Assembly (NCBI RefSeq): GCF_014216315.1
Contig: NZ_CP045702.1
Coordinates: forward strand, 5,580,001-5,644,000
DNA: 64,000 bases
Reading direction: 5' to 3'
From: Streptomyces finlayi
Lineage (GTDB): Bacteria; Actinomycetota; Actinomycetes; Streptomycetales; Streptomycetaceae
The number at the start of each line of letters is the position of its first letter. Within the stretch, counting starts at the first letter, position 1. The notes below the pieces were generated by a model that saw nothing but the letters and a program-made list of their open reading frames with translations, did not search any database and had not been told where the DNA came from. The position numbers and the translations under genes are program-made. Shown piece after piece: positions 46,438-53,932 of the stretch.

Positions 46438-47526
46438 ATGTCCTCAGCAACCGCGGAGCGGACCCGGCCGGCCGCCACCACCGGAGCGCGGGTCGAGTTC
46501 AGGTCCCTGCGGCGGACCTTCGGCTCCACCATCGCCCTGGACGGCCTCGACCTGACCGTCGAGCCCGGCGAACTGGTCGCCCTGCTGGGCCCCTCGGGCT
46601 GCGGCAAGACCACCGCACTGCGCATGGTCGCCGGCTTCGAACAGCCCGACTCCGGCGAAGTCCTCGTCGACGGCGAGGACATCACCCGGGTCCCGGCCAA
46701 CCGGCGTGACGCCGGGATGGTCTTCCAGTCGTACAGCCTCTTCCCCAACCTCACCGTCCGCGACAACGTCTCCTTCGGCATGCGCGTGCGCAAGGTGCCG
46801 GCCTCCCGCAGGCAGGCGCGCGCCGCCGAACTCCTCGAACTCGTCGGACTGCCCCAGCACGGCGACCGCTACCCCCACCAGCTCTCCGGCGGACAGCAGC
46901 AACGCGTCGCCCTCGCCCGCGCGCTGGCCCTGGAACCCAGCGTCCTGCTGCTGGACGAACCGCTCTCCGCGCTGGACGCGAAAGTGCGGCTGAGCCTGCG
47001 CGAGGAGATCCGCCGTCTCCAACTCTCCCTCGGCATCACCACCGTTTTCGTCACCCACGACCAGGAGGAGGCCCTGTCCATGGCCGACCGGGTCGCCGTT
47101 CTCAACGCCGGGCGGCTGGAGCAGTGTGCGGCCCCCGCCGAGCTGTACGCGCGCCCCGTCACCGCCTTCGTCGCCGAGTTCGTCGGCACGATGAACCGCC
47201 TCCCGGGGCGCCTGGCGGACGGCGACCTCGTCGAGGTCGCCGGGCAGCGGCTGCCCGTGGACGGCGCCGTTCCGGACGGGCACGACGTCGACGTACTGGT
47301 ACGGCCGGAGAACGTGACGGTGGAGGCTGCCGCTGAGGGGACGGCCACGGTCGTCTCCGCCTCCTTCTTCGGCGCCGTCACGCGGGTGCACCTCGACCTT
47401 CCGGGAGGCGGTGGCGTCAAGGCCGACCTGCCCTCGCGGGATGCGGCAGACCTCGTTCCTGGCGCCCGCGCTTCCCTCCGCCTCGCCCCGCAGCCGGTCC
47501 TCGTCGTGCCCAGGGCTGCCGAATGA
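46438..47526 (+). CDS. ABC transporter ATP-binding subunit
   Basis: 362 residues from ATG 46438, 4 bp after the permease 2 stop, with AAGGAG upstream. It has Walker A GPSGCGKTT, Q-loop VFQSYSLFPNL, signature LSGGQQQR, Walker B VLLLDEPLSALDAK and switch THD. A C-terminal TOBE-like regulatory region (VDVLVRPENVTV, FFGAVTRVHLDL) is typical of PotA/FbpC-type importers. It energises uptake by the two permeases. Confidence 0.92.
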   Translation: MSSATAERTRPAATTGARVEFRSLRRTFGSTIALDGLDLTVEPGELVALLGPSGCGKTTALRMVAGFEQPDSGEVLVDGEDITRVPANRRDAGMVFQSYSLFPNLTVRDNVSFGMRVRKVPASRRQARAAELLELVGLPQHGDRYPHQLSGGQQQRVALARALALEPSVLLLDEPLSALDAKVRLSLREEIRRLQLSLGITTVFVTHDQEEALSMADRVAVLNAGRLEQCAAPAELYARPVTAFVAEFVGTMNRLPGRLADGDLVEVAGQRLPVDGAVPDGHDVDVLVRPENVTVEAAAEGTATVVSASFFGAVTRVHLDLPGGGGVKADLPSRDAADLVPGARASLRLAPQPVLVVPRAAE

Positions 47527-48191
47527 GCAGCCTGGCCGCCGTCCTGTTCGACATGGACGGCACCCTCGTGGACACCGAGGGGCTGTGGTGGCAGGTGACC
47601 GAGGAAGTGGCGGCCGGACTCGGCCACCGTCTCACCCGGGCCGATGCCCACGAGGTGGTCGGCCGGTCCGTCGCGGACACCGCCGCCCACCTCGTACGGA
47701 TCACCGGCGGGGGCGATCCGCAACACGTCGCGGCAACCCTCGGCGACGAGTTCTTCCGCCGCGTCGACGCGGGAGCGCCGCTCCGCCCGGGCGCTCAGCG
47801 GCTGCTGTCGGAACTGGAGCGGGAAGGCGTCCCGTTCGCCCTGGTGAGTGCTTCCCCGAGGGCCGTGGTCGACTCGGTGACGCGCGGGGCACTGGGCCAC
47901 GTGCCGTTCGCCTTCACCCTCTCCGCCGACGACACCGTACAGACCAAGCCCCACCCCGACCCCTACCAGGCCGCGGCCGAACGCTTCGGTGTTCCGGTCG
48001 ACGCCTGCGTCGCGGTCGAGGACTCGCCGGACGGTGCCGCCTCAGCCGATGCCGCCGGCTGCGCGGTCCTCGTGGTGCCGTCGATGCTGCCCGTACCACC
48101 TTCGCCCAGGCGCGTCTTCGCTGAAAGTCTCGACCGGGTCGACGTGGTCGCGCTGCGGCGCTGCTTGGAACTCGGCCGGAATCACAGCTGA
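47523..48191 (+). CDS. HAD-family hydrolase, last gene of the ABC operon
   Basis: 222 residues overlapping the ATPase gene by 4 bp (ATGA). HAD motifs: I, FDMDGTLVDTEG; II, FALVSASPRA; III, K in QTKPHPDPY; IV, VEDSPDGAASADAAG. The cap domain is helical (C1), as in beta-phosphoglucomutase/phosphonatase-like enzymes. It probably dephosphorylates a compound imported by the transporter. Phosphonoacetaldehyde hydrolase activity cannot be claimed without its extra lysine. A strong hairpin follows. Confidence 0.87.
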   Translation: MSSLAAVLFDMDGTLVDTEGLWWQVTEEVAAGLGHRLTRADAHEVVGRSVADTAAHLVRITGGGDPQHVAATLGDEFFRRVDAGAPLRPGAQRLLSELEREGVPFALVSASPRAVVDSVTRGALGHVPFAFTLSADDTVQTKPHPDPYQAAAERFGVPVDACVAVEDSPDGAASADAAGCAVLVVPSMLPVPPSPRRVFAESLDRVDVVALRRCLELGRNHS

Positions 48192-48213
48192 CGACGGATC
48201 ACACGAGTCGAGT

Positions 48214-48243
48214 CTGCTCCGTTTCCTCACGGAAGCGGAGCAG
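48214..48243 (+). terminator. Terminator after the ABC/HAD operon
   Basis: Inverted repeat CTGCTCCGtTTCC / GGAAgCGGAGCAG (one mismatch, loop TCAC) starts 23 bp after the HAD stop codon. Confidence 0.7.
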
Positions 48244-48269
48244 GCTGCTTTGATCAGGACGGTGTCCGC

Positions 48270-48461
48270 ATGCCACGCGCTTCCCAGCCGGCAGGCCGGC
48301 GCGAGCGGAACAAGCAGCTCAAGCTCGACCGCATCACCGCCGCAGCCCACGAGTTGTTCGCAGAACGCGGCATCGACGAGGTCACCACCCAGCGGATCGC
48401 CGACAAGGCCGACATCGGCACCGGCACGCTCATCGATGAAGCCACTTCTCCGTATCGATGA
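48270..48461 (+). pseudogene. TetR-family regulator, truncated after the HTH
   Basis: Reads ERNKQLKLDRITAAAHELFA, then ERGIDEVTTQRIADKADIGT, then GTL, the complete TetR helix-turn-helix. It then diverges (IDEATSPYR) and stops at 48461. The ligand-binding domain is gone, replaced by a transposase relic in the opposite orientation. Confidence 0.75.
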
Positions 48462-48696
48462 AGCGGCACCGCGATGGCGGTGTCGGGTCACCGTGGTGAC
48501 GGACGGAGCCGGCTGAGTTGCCACAACCTCGAATGCGAACTATCGAGCTTCGGCTTGCGGTCGACCTTGCCCACAGGCTGCGGCGGGAAGTGCAGGACAT
48601 GGTCCGACCGCATCCGACCCAATCCTCAAGAGGCAGGTCGGTCAGCAGGAAGGCCAGGCAGGTCACGTCGTAGCCAGCATCCGCGGCAGCTGGCAC
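48430..48696 (-). pseudogene. DDE transposase relic (IS701-like)
   Basis: The minus strand reads DAGYDVTCLAFLLTDLPLE, matching the DAGYDxxRLAxLLADLP region near the second Asp of IS701-like actinobacterial transposases, and then loses frame. It probably caused the truncation of the TetR gene. Nothing else is supported up to repeat copy F. Confidence 0.55.
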
Positions 48697-48856
48697 CCCG
48701 GAGGGCCTCCACCACGGAATGTAACCATGGGTGTTGGGCAGCGATCAGCCGTGGCTTGTGAAGCCCACCGCAGCGCGGAGGTGGTCGATGGTACTGAAAG
48801 GTGAAACTCTTCCTGTGCTCCTCGGGAGCAGTGCTTGCGCAAGGCGGAGATGGAGC

Positions 48857-49077
48857 GGTGTGGCGAACGCCTAACGGAACCCCGCTCGAGCCGGATCGAG
48901 GGGGACACAGCCGGATGGAAACGGGTGGCTATGTCCGTTGTTTCGGTATCGTCGCAGGTGAGAGGCGTCACGCTTATGGGTCCTCGCGTGTCGAAGATGA
49001 GCTCTGAACGGCTTTGACCTGGGGTTTTTAGCGAAGCCTTCGTGGGAGCGTCGTGGAATGGTCCCACCCGCCCCACC
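48857..49077 (+). repeat. Dispersed structured repeat, copy F (deleted/rearranged)
   Basis: The 5' half is normal (GGTGTGGCGAACGCC, GGATCGAGGGGGACACAGCC, GTGAGAGGCGTCAC). After ATGGG it jumps straight to TCCTCGCGTGTCGAAG, losing the T-arm and CCCCAGG hairpin. After the terminal GTGGGAG...GGTCCCAC stem it runs on as CCGCCCCACC, the acceptor-like end of the lost T-arm module. Both joints lie in GGGTC/GTCCCAC microhomology. Confidence 0.8.
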
Positions 49078-49564
49078 GTGTGGGGTCCTTGCCCGGCACA
49101 TTCTGCGGTCCGAAGCGCTGTGGGTGAGGGGACCGTCGCTTGTGGACGGTCTACGTGACGTCACTGGTCGGCCGAGGACGTACCTTCCCTGGCCTGAGCC
49201 GGCTGGAAGCTTGGCCTTGGGGGAGCGGGAGAGGGTCTCGCATGGTCCCTGTCCCTCCGGCCTCTGTCGCGTCCGTAGCCGCGGAACTCTCCCTGGCGAG
49301 CGGCTATGTTCTGCTCGGTTCGTCGACGTAGACGAAGAGCGGTACGCGAGAGGCAGTTCGCTGTCACGCGGAGTCTTGCGTCCGTCCCGGTCACGATGTC
49401 CGTGTCGGCTACTGTGCGATGCGCTCCGGACTTTCGGAGCGCGGTCGTCGCGCCACTGTGGGCGCGGAACTGCACCCGGGACTGCGTCAGGCCTCTGTCA
49501 GAGGGCAGGCCGCTGTCCCGGGTGCGTCGGAGGCGGCCACGGGCCGCACTGAATGGGGTGGGGA
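49078..49564. other. Upstream region of the DUF1906 gene
   Basis: No supported gene in 487 bp. A small hairpin with 8-bp arms GCGCTCCG/CGGAGCGC sits at 49421-49442 and could be regulatory or a terminator for a lost gene. Confidence 0.4.
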
Positions 49565-50392
49565 ATGTCCAGACATCGGCTGTCCAGGAAGAGCCGTTAC
49601 ATCGCGTGGGCGACCACGGGGGTCGTGGTGGTCGCGGGTGCCGGTTTCGCGGCACAGACATCCATGGCCGCTACCGCCTGGCCGGCGCAGAAGACGTACA
49701 CCGGGCGGGCGTTCGACACGTGCACCGCACCCTCGCTCAGCGCGATGAAGGCGTGGCGCACGGGGTTCTACGGAGCTGCCGCCGTCTACATCGGTGGAAA
49801 GAACCGTGGCTGTGCCCAGCCCAACCTGACCAAGTCCTGGGTGAAGTCGGTCAACGCCACCGGCTGGAAGCTCATCCCGCTCTACGTCGGCGCGCAGCCG
49901 CCCTGCCAGAAGAGCGCGAACCCGGAGAGGTTCACCGCTTCCACGGCTGCCTCCGTCGGCGCGAGCAACGCCAAGGACGCGGTGGCCAAGGCATCAGCGC
50001 TCGGGATGAAAGCCGGCAGCCCGATCTACCTGAACATGGAGTCGTACGACATCACCGACAAGGCCTGCAACGACGCCACCCTCACCTACGTGCGTTCCTT
50101 CACCAAGACGCTGCGTAACGCGACTTACCGCGGCGGCCTGTACGGTTTCAGCAGTTCCAGCGCCGCGGCCGTCGCCACCGCCACGAACAAGACGGACCTG
50201 CCGGGCAACCTCTGGTACGCACTGTGGGACAAGAAGAACACGACCACCACGGACTGGCCGTGGAAGCCGACCCAGTACACCGGCCACAGCCGCGGCCACC
50301 AGTACATGGTCAACAGCAAGGAAACCCGCGGCGGTTACACGATCACCGTTGACCGCAACGCCTGGGACGCCCCGGTCGCGATCATCGGCTGA
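49565..50392 (+). CDS. Secreted DUF1906 glycoside-hydrolase-like protein
   Basis: 275 residues from ATG 49565, with GGGGTGGGGA upstream. Sec signal peptide (IAWATTGVVVVAGAGFAAQT, then SMAATAW). The mature protein is the TIM-barrel-like DUF1906/Rv2525c-like domain. The Asp-containing entry FDTCTAPSLSAMKAW, AVYIGG, the PLYVGAQ strand and the Glu-containing IYLNMESYD correspond to the candidate acidic residues of the family, which is thought to act on the cell wall. The gene is monocistronic, with a strong terminator 120 bp downstream. Confidence 0.88.
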   Translation: MSRHRLSRKSRYIAWATTGVVVVAGAGFAAQTSMAATAWPAQKTYTGRAFDTCTAPSLSAMKAWRTGFYGAAAVYIGGKNRGCAQPNLTKSWVKSVNATGWKLIPLYVGAQPPCQKSANPERFTASTAASVGASNAKDAVAKASALGMKAGSPIYLNMESYDITDKACNDATLTYVRSFTKTLRNATYRGGLYGFSSSSAAAVATATNKTDLPGNLWYALWDKKNTTTTDWPWKPTQYTGHSRGHQYMVNSKETRGGYTITVDRNAWDAPVAIIG

Positions 50393-50515
50393 TGCAAATG
50401 CGTGGTCGTTGACAGGCATCGAGGCGCGGGGCCGGTCGGTGCGGTGCAACCGGGCGATGCCTTGAGGGCTTGAACGCGGGAGATAGACGCGTACAGGCCG
50501 AAGCCGGGATTCCGG

Positions 50516-50569
50516 CCGCTGCCCGCCTTCCCTGGCCCTACGAGAGGTGCCAGGGAAGGCGGGCAGCGG
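50516..50569. terminator. Bidirectional terminator hairpin
   Basis: Perfect 21-bp arms beginning CCGCTGCCCGCC and ending GGCGGGCAGCGG, with a 12-nt loop. It lies between the end of the DUF1906 gene and the end of the convergent relic. Confidence 0.8.
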
Positions 50570-50630
50570 TATCCAGCCTTTCCGATGCGCTTGCCGGACC
50601 GCACGGTCCTGGCTGCGCACTCGCCGTCGG

Positions 50631-51190
50631 CTACTTGAGGTAGAGGAGACCGTCGGTGGTGATGGCCGGGCGGCCGGAGGTGCCTGCCACGACGACCTTG
50701 ATGGTGTGCTTCGCGCTACTGGTCCAGGTTTTGGTCCAGATGGCGTCGCGGTACTTGGTGGTGGACGACTTGAGGTCGACGGTCGCCGCCTTGGCGCCGT
50801 CGACGTAGATGTACGCCTGCCCCGATGTCGCGGCGCGGGAGACTGTCCAGGCTACTGACCGGCCGGTGAACGTCCAGGTGAGTGAAGCGTTCTTCGAGCT
50901 ACTGGAATACGACTTGCCGCCCAGGTAACTGGTCGATGACTTGGCCGTCCACGTGCCGGACTTCGTGGCTGTCGTCTCCTGCAGGATCACCGGGGTGGCG
51001 GAGACGGATACGGAGGCGGCGTTTCCGGCGTAATCGTATGCCGTCATCTTCCACGCGGTCGCGGTGGCGGACTTGGCCGTATGTGACGCGCTGGTCGTGG
51101 TGGGTCCGTAGGTCTTCGCCAGCGGTGAGACCAGGCGCACCTCTTTCAGAGCCGCGCTGTCGGTGGCCTTCCAGCTCAGCTTCACGAAGG
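50631..51190 (-). pseudogene. C-terminal part of a secreted Ser/Thr-rich beta protein
   Basis: About 185 residues. They run from FVKLSWKATDSAALKEVRLV through KMTAYDYAGNAASVSVSATP to SLTWTFTGRSVAWTVSRAAT, then TSSAKHTIKVVVAGTSGRPA and a stop. This is the pattern of Ig-like and carbohydrate-binding-like C-terminal modules of Streptomyces secreted proteases and adhesins. Codons upstream of ~51190 turn into unrelated sequence with no signal peptide, so the 5' part is missing. Confidence 0.6.
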
Positions 51191-51447
51191 GCAGCGGTGC
51201 GGAAGGTGCGAACGATCCGGCCGTGCAGGCCGCCCACCTCCAGGAGCTGGCGTGCCTCGCCGACCTCTGGGTCACTCATCACGGCAGTGATCAACTGTCG
51301 CTTCCAGTTCGGAGGTTACACCGTCCATCACGGTGCCGGCGCCAGCTCGGCGCGGAGGGGTGCGCCCTCTGTGAGGGTCATAAACCGCTCGATATTACAT
51401 CAGTGGTGTATGCTGCCAGGGTAATAATGTATAGCTGGGGGACGGGA

Positions 51448-51803
51448 ATGGCTTGGAAGATCGTCGTGGCCGAACCGGCTCCTTCGTGGCTTCATGATCT
51501 GCGCAGGACTGACCGAGACACCCTGATTCAGGTCAGCCAGGCCGTCACTGCCCTTCAGGAGGAAGGCCCCGCGCTGGGCAGGCCTCTGGTGGGCACGATC
51601 AAGGGATCGGTGCTGCCGAATCTCAAGGAGCTCCGGAAGTGCGGTTGTTGTTCGTGTTCGACCCGGAACGCCAAGCCGTGATTTTGGTCGGTGGCGACAA
51701 GGCCGGCAACTGGTCCGGCTGGTACCGGGTTGCGGTGCCTCGGGCGGAGCAGGCGTACGCGGAACATCTCAAGCGAATCGACGGAGAGGATGGGGCACGA
51801 TGA
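51448..51803 (+). pseudogene. RelE/HigB-type toxin, frameshifted by a small deletion
   Basis: ATG 51448 (GGGGGACGGGA upstream) reads MAWKIVVAEPAPSWLHDLRR, then VLPNLKELR. At ~51633 the frame changes, and the +1-equivalent frame continues EVRLLFVFDPERQAVILVGG, then DKAGNWSGWYRVAVPRAEQA to TGA at 51803. Compared with the family pattern (LKELRPGSSGRSEIRILFAFDP), about seven residues plus one base are missing. The toxin is therefore probably inactive, while its antitoxin gene (overlap ATGA) is intact. An AT-rich promoter-like stretch (TATTAC 51393, GTAATA 51421) lies upstream. Confidence 0.78.
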
Positions 51804-52138
51804 CTGATCACCTCAAGGACCCGCAGGCCGTCTCCTGGGAGGATCTGGCCGAAGAGTTCTCCTTCACCGACGCGGAGAAGCACCGGATCCAGAAGGGGGC
51901 GCAGGCGTTGGTTCTGGCCTCCCGTGTCCACCGCCTCGCCGAGTTGCGGAAGCGGCAGCACACCACTCAGGTTCAGGTCGCCGAAGTCATGGGTGTCACT
52001 CAGGCCCGCGTCTCGCGCATCGAGAAGGGCCAGCTGGAGCGTAGTGAGGTCGACACCCTGGCTGCCTATGTCAAGGCGCTCGGCGGCAAGCTGAAGATCG
52101 TCGCCGACTTCGGTGATGAGACCTACGTCCTCGGCTGA
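51800..52138 (+). CDS. HigA-type XRE antitoxin
   Basis: 112 residues from ATG 51800, overlapping the toxin stop. The N-terminal acidic helix is followed by SRVHRLAELRKRQHTTQVQV, then AEVMGVTQARVSRIEKGQLE, a Cro/C1-type helix-turn-helix, then the typical ALGGKLKIVADFGDE end. This toxin-first order is the HigBA-like arrangement. It is intact despite the broken toxin. Confidence 0.88.
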   Translation: MTDHLKDPQAVSWEDLAEEFSFTDAEKHRIQKGAQALVLASRVHRLAELRKRQHTTQVQVAEVMGVTQARVSRIEKGQLERSEVDTLAAYVKALGGKLKIVADFGDETYVLG

Positions 52139-52365
52139 CCCGAGGTACACGCGACTCGCGGCAGGTCCCAGTCGGACCTGACATCCCACCCATGAGCTCG
52201 GTGCGGGTGGGCGCCGCTCGTGGCGGAGTGTGACGGCGGTGGCTGTTGGTTCCCGCCGTGCTGCCCAATTTCCGGCGGTGCCGTGCAACCCGAACGATTG
52301 CCGCTTCGACGAGGCTGGAGCGGGGAGTGCTCGGTGCCGTGAACCCTGCGGGTTACTGGAAAGGT

Positions 52366-52703
52366 GGTGCAGCGAACGCTGCACCATCCCCGATCGAGCC
52401 GGATGGAGCAGGACGCAACCGGATCAAAACGAGGGTGTAGATCGGGCGCTTTGATAAAGCCGCAGGTGAGACGCGTCACCGGATTGGGTTCGAGTCCCAC
52501 CCGCCCCACCAAGATCCCCAGGCAGAAACGTTCTGACCTGGGGAAACACGTCTTCCGGGGGCGTTTCGCGTGTGGCGTTCGCCTCACGGAGGTGTGGCGA
52601 ATGCGGGTCCGCGCACATCGAAGTTGAGCCCTGAACGGCTTTGACCTGGGGTTTTGTGGTGACGCCTGCGTGGGAGCGTCGTGGAACGGTCCCACGGCCG
52701 TTG
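52366..52703 (+). repeat. Dispersed structured repeat, copy G
   Basis: Full copy. First hairpin GTGCAGCGAACGCTGCAC; inverted pair GCTTT-GAT-AAAGC at the position where copy E has GCTTCC-TTAA-GGAAGC (paired change); GGTGAGACGCGTCACC; T-arm motif; CCGCCCCACCA; CCCCAGG...CCTGGGG hairpin; closing GTGGGAG...GGTCCCAC hairpin. It begins 228 bp after the HigA-type gene. Confidence 0.87.
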
Positions 52704-52879
52704 TGGGAGGCCGTCACCGCATCGGTGTCGTCCCCTCCGCGCAAGGTGCGTGGCCACCGGTCGGGTCGAGTGCGCAGTGAGCCGCTGCGGAATGTGGTGT
52801 TGTGTTTCACGCGCCAGGGGACTCGTGACCTTGGGATCACGAGCCCGGGGCATCGCAACGAGTTGACCGAAGAGCTGGA

Positions 52880-53430
52880 CGACTGCTGGGCTGCTCTGGG
52901 CATGCCAGGGCCGGAGGCGTTCCGGCGACCGGTTCGGTTATGCGCCGCGGCCCTCGCAGGCAATGGCGGTTGAGGCGGCTCGCCGGATGGGTGGTCCGGG
53001 CCTCGTGGTGGTCGAAGCGCCGATGGGCGAGGGCAAGACGGAGGCTGCGCGGGCCGCAGCGGAAGTCCTGGCGGCCAGGTTCGGCGCGAATGGTGTGTTC
53101 GTGGGGATGCCGACCCAGACGACCAGTGATCCGATGTTCACCCGTACACGTCGGTGGGTGGAAGCGATCGATGAGCAACTCGCGTCCCGGGTGGTGCTGC
53201 TGCACGGCAAGAGGGCATTCAACTTGGAGTGAAAAGCTCTGCTGGAGGACGCAGGGGCGTATACGGACGAGGCATTCTGCGGTGTCGACGAGTTGGGTTG
53301 GATGACGACCTGTACGGCGTCGGCCTGAGGTGCGCGGCGTGCCGGAGCGACAGGAGCCTGCTGAGTGGTTCCTGGGGGCGAAGCGTGGGCTGCCGGCCCC
53401 GTTTGCGGTCGGTACGGTTGGGTCAAGGGC
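52880..53430 (+). pseudogene. cas3: Degenerate type I CRISPR cas3 helicase fragment
   Basis: An in-frame stretch reads FGYAPRPSQAMAVEAARRMG, then PGLVVVEAPMGEGKTEAARA (Walker A), then VFVGMPTQTTSDPMFTR, then SRVVLLHGKRAFN. This is the start of the Cas3 helicase domain of type I-E-like systems. An internal TGA at 53230 and further frameshifts follow (KALLEDAGAYTDEAFCGVDE, WFLGAKRGLPAPFAVGT). No nuclease (HD) domain, Cascade genes or CRISPR repeats are present. Confidence 0.8.
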
Positions 53431-53591
53431 ATGGGCAAGCTCTGCTACGTGGTGGAGCAGACCTACGCCCTGCTCCACCACTTCAACGCGTCACCGTCCG
53501 ATGGGAACGCCGCACCGAACTCCACGACGCCTTCGTCTCCCTCGCCTGCAGCCTCATCTGCTGGAGGCGCCTCAAGAAAGCCCGATCATGA
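53428..53591 (+). pseudogene. IS5-family transposase C-terminal relic
   Basis: Reads GKLCYVVEQTYALLHHFN, then after a shift RVTVRWERRTELHDAFVSLA, CSLICWRRLKKARS and a stop. This is the YREK-like/C-terminal region of IS5 transposases with the third acidic residue. It directly abuts and probably truncated the cas3 remnant. Confidence 0.75.
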
Positions 53592-53932
53592 TCGTCTTAC
53601 GAGCTCTTTCAGAGGTTGCAGCGGGTTCGTGTTGGCGGCTTGGTCGGCACCAGTAGTGCCGACCAAGCTCGGCGACAGAGCGCTCCGCCGAAGCAACGGG
53701 TAGGTGCCGTGGGTAGACCGTGCTCACGAAAGCGGTGCGACAGCCCCGGATGACTTACGCCTTCGAGGCTGTCACCCGCGGGGTGACATCAGTCTGTCCA
53801 CATGGCCCGCACGTAGGCGTCCAGACCTTCCAGTAGACCGTCCTCCCGCTCGTGATTCCGAGCGAGCCGGGGGACGGGAATGGCTTGGAAGATCGTCGTG
53901 GCCGAACCGGCTCTTTCGTTCAGGATTCGGGG
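53592..53932. other. Relic stretch with a duplicated toxin-gene 5' end
   Basis: No gene is supported. Positions 53869-53913 repeat exactly the 45 bp at 51437-51481 (ribosome-binding region plus the first codons MAWKIVVAEPA of the RelE/HigB-type toxin). Homology fades within the next ten bases. It marks a second, destroyed toxin locus or a local duplication. Confidence 0.7.

Noticed and set aside
10560..52510. Complete tRNA genes at the GGTTCGAGTCCCACCCGCCCCACC sites
   Set aside because: The T-arm and acceptor 3' strand are convincing, but no matching 5' acceptor strand (GGGGCGG-like), D-arm or conserved anticodon arm is found at the right distance in any copy, so they are reported as tRNA-like repeats only.
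52366..53700. CRISPR array next to the cas3 fragment
   Set aside because: No regularly spaced short direct repeats are present; the repeated motifs here belong to repeat copy G and occur once.
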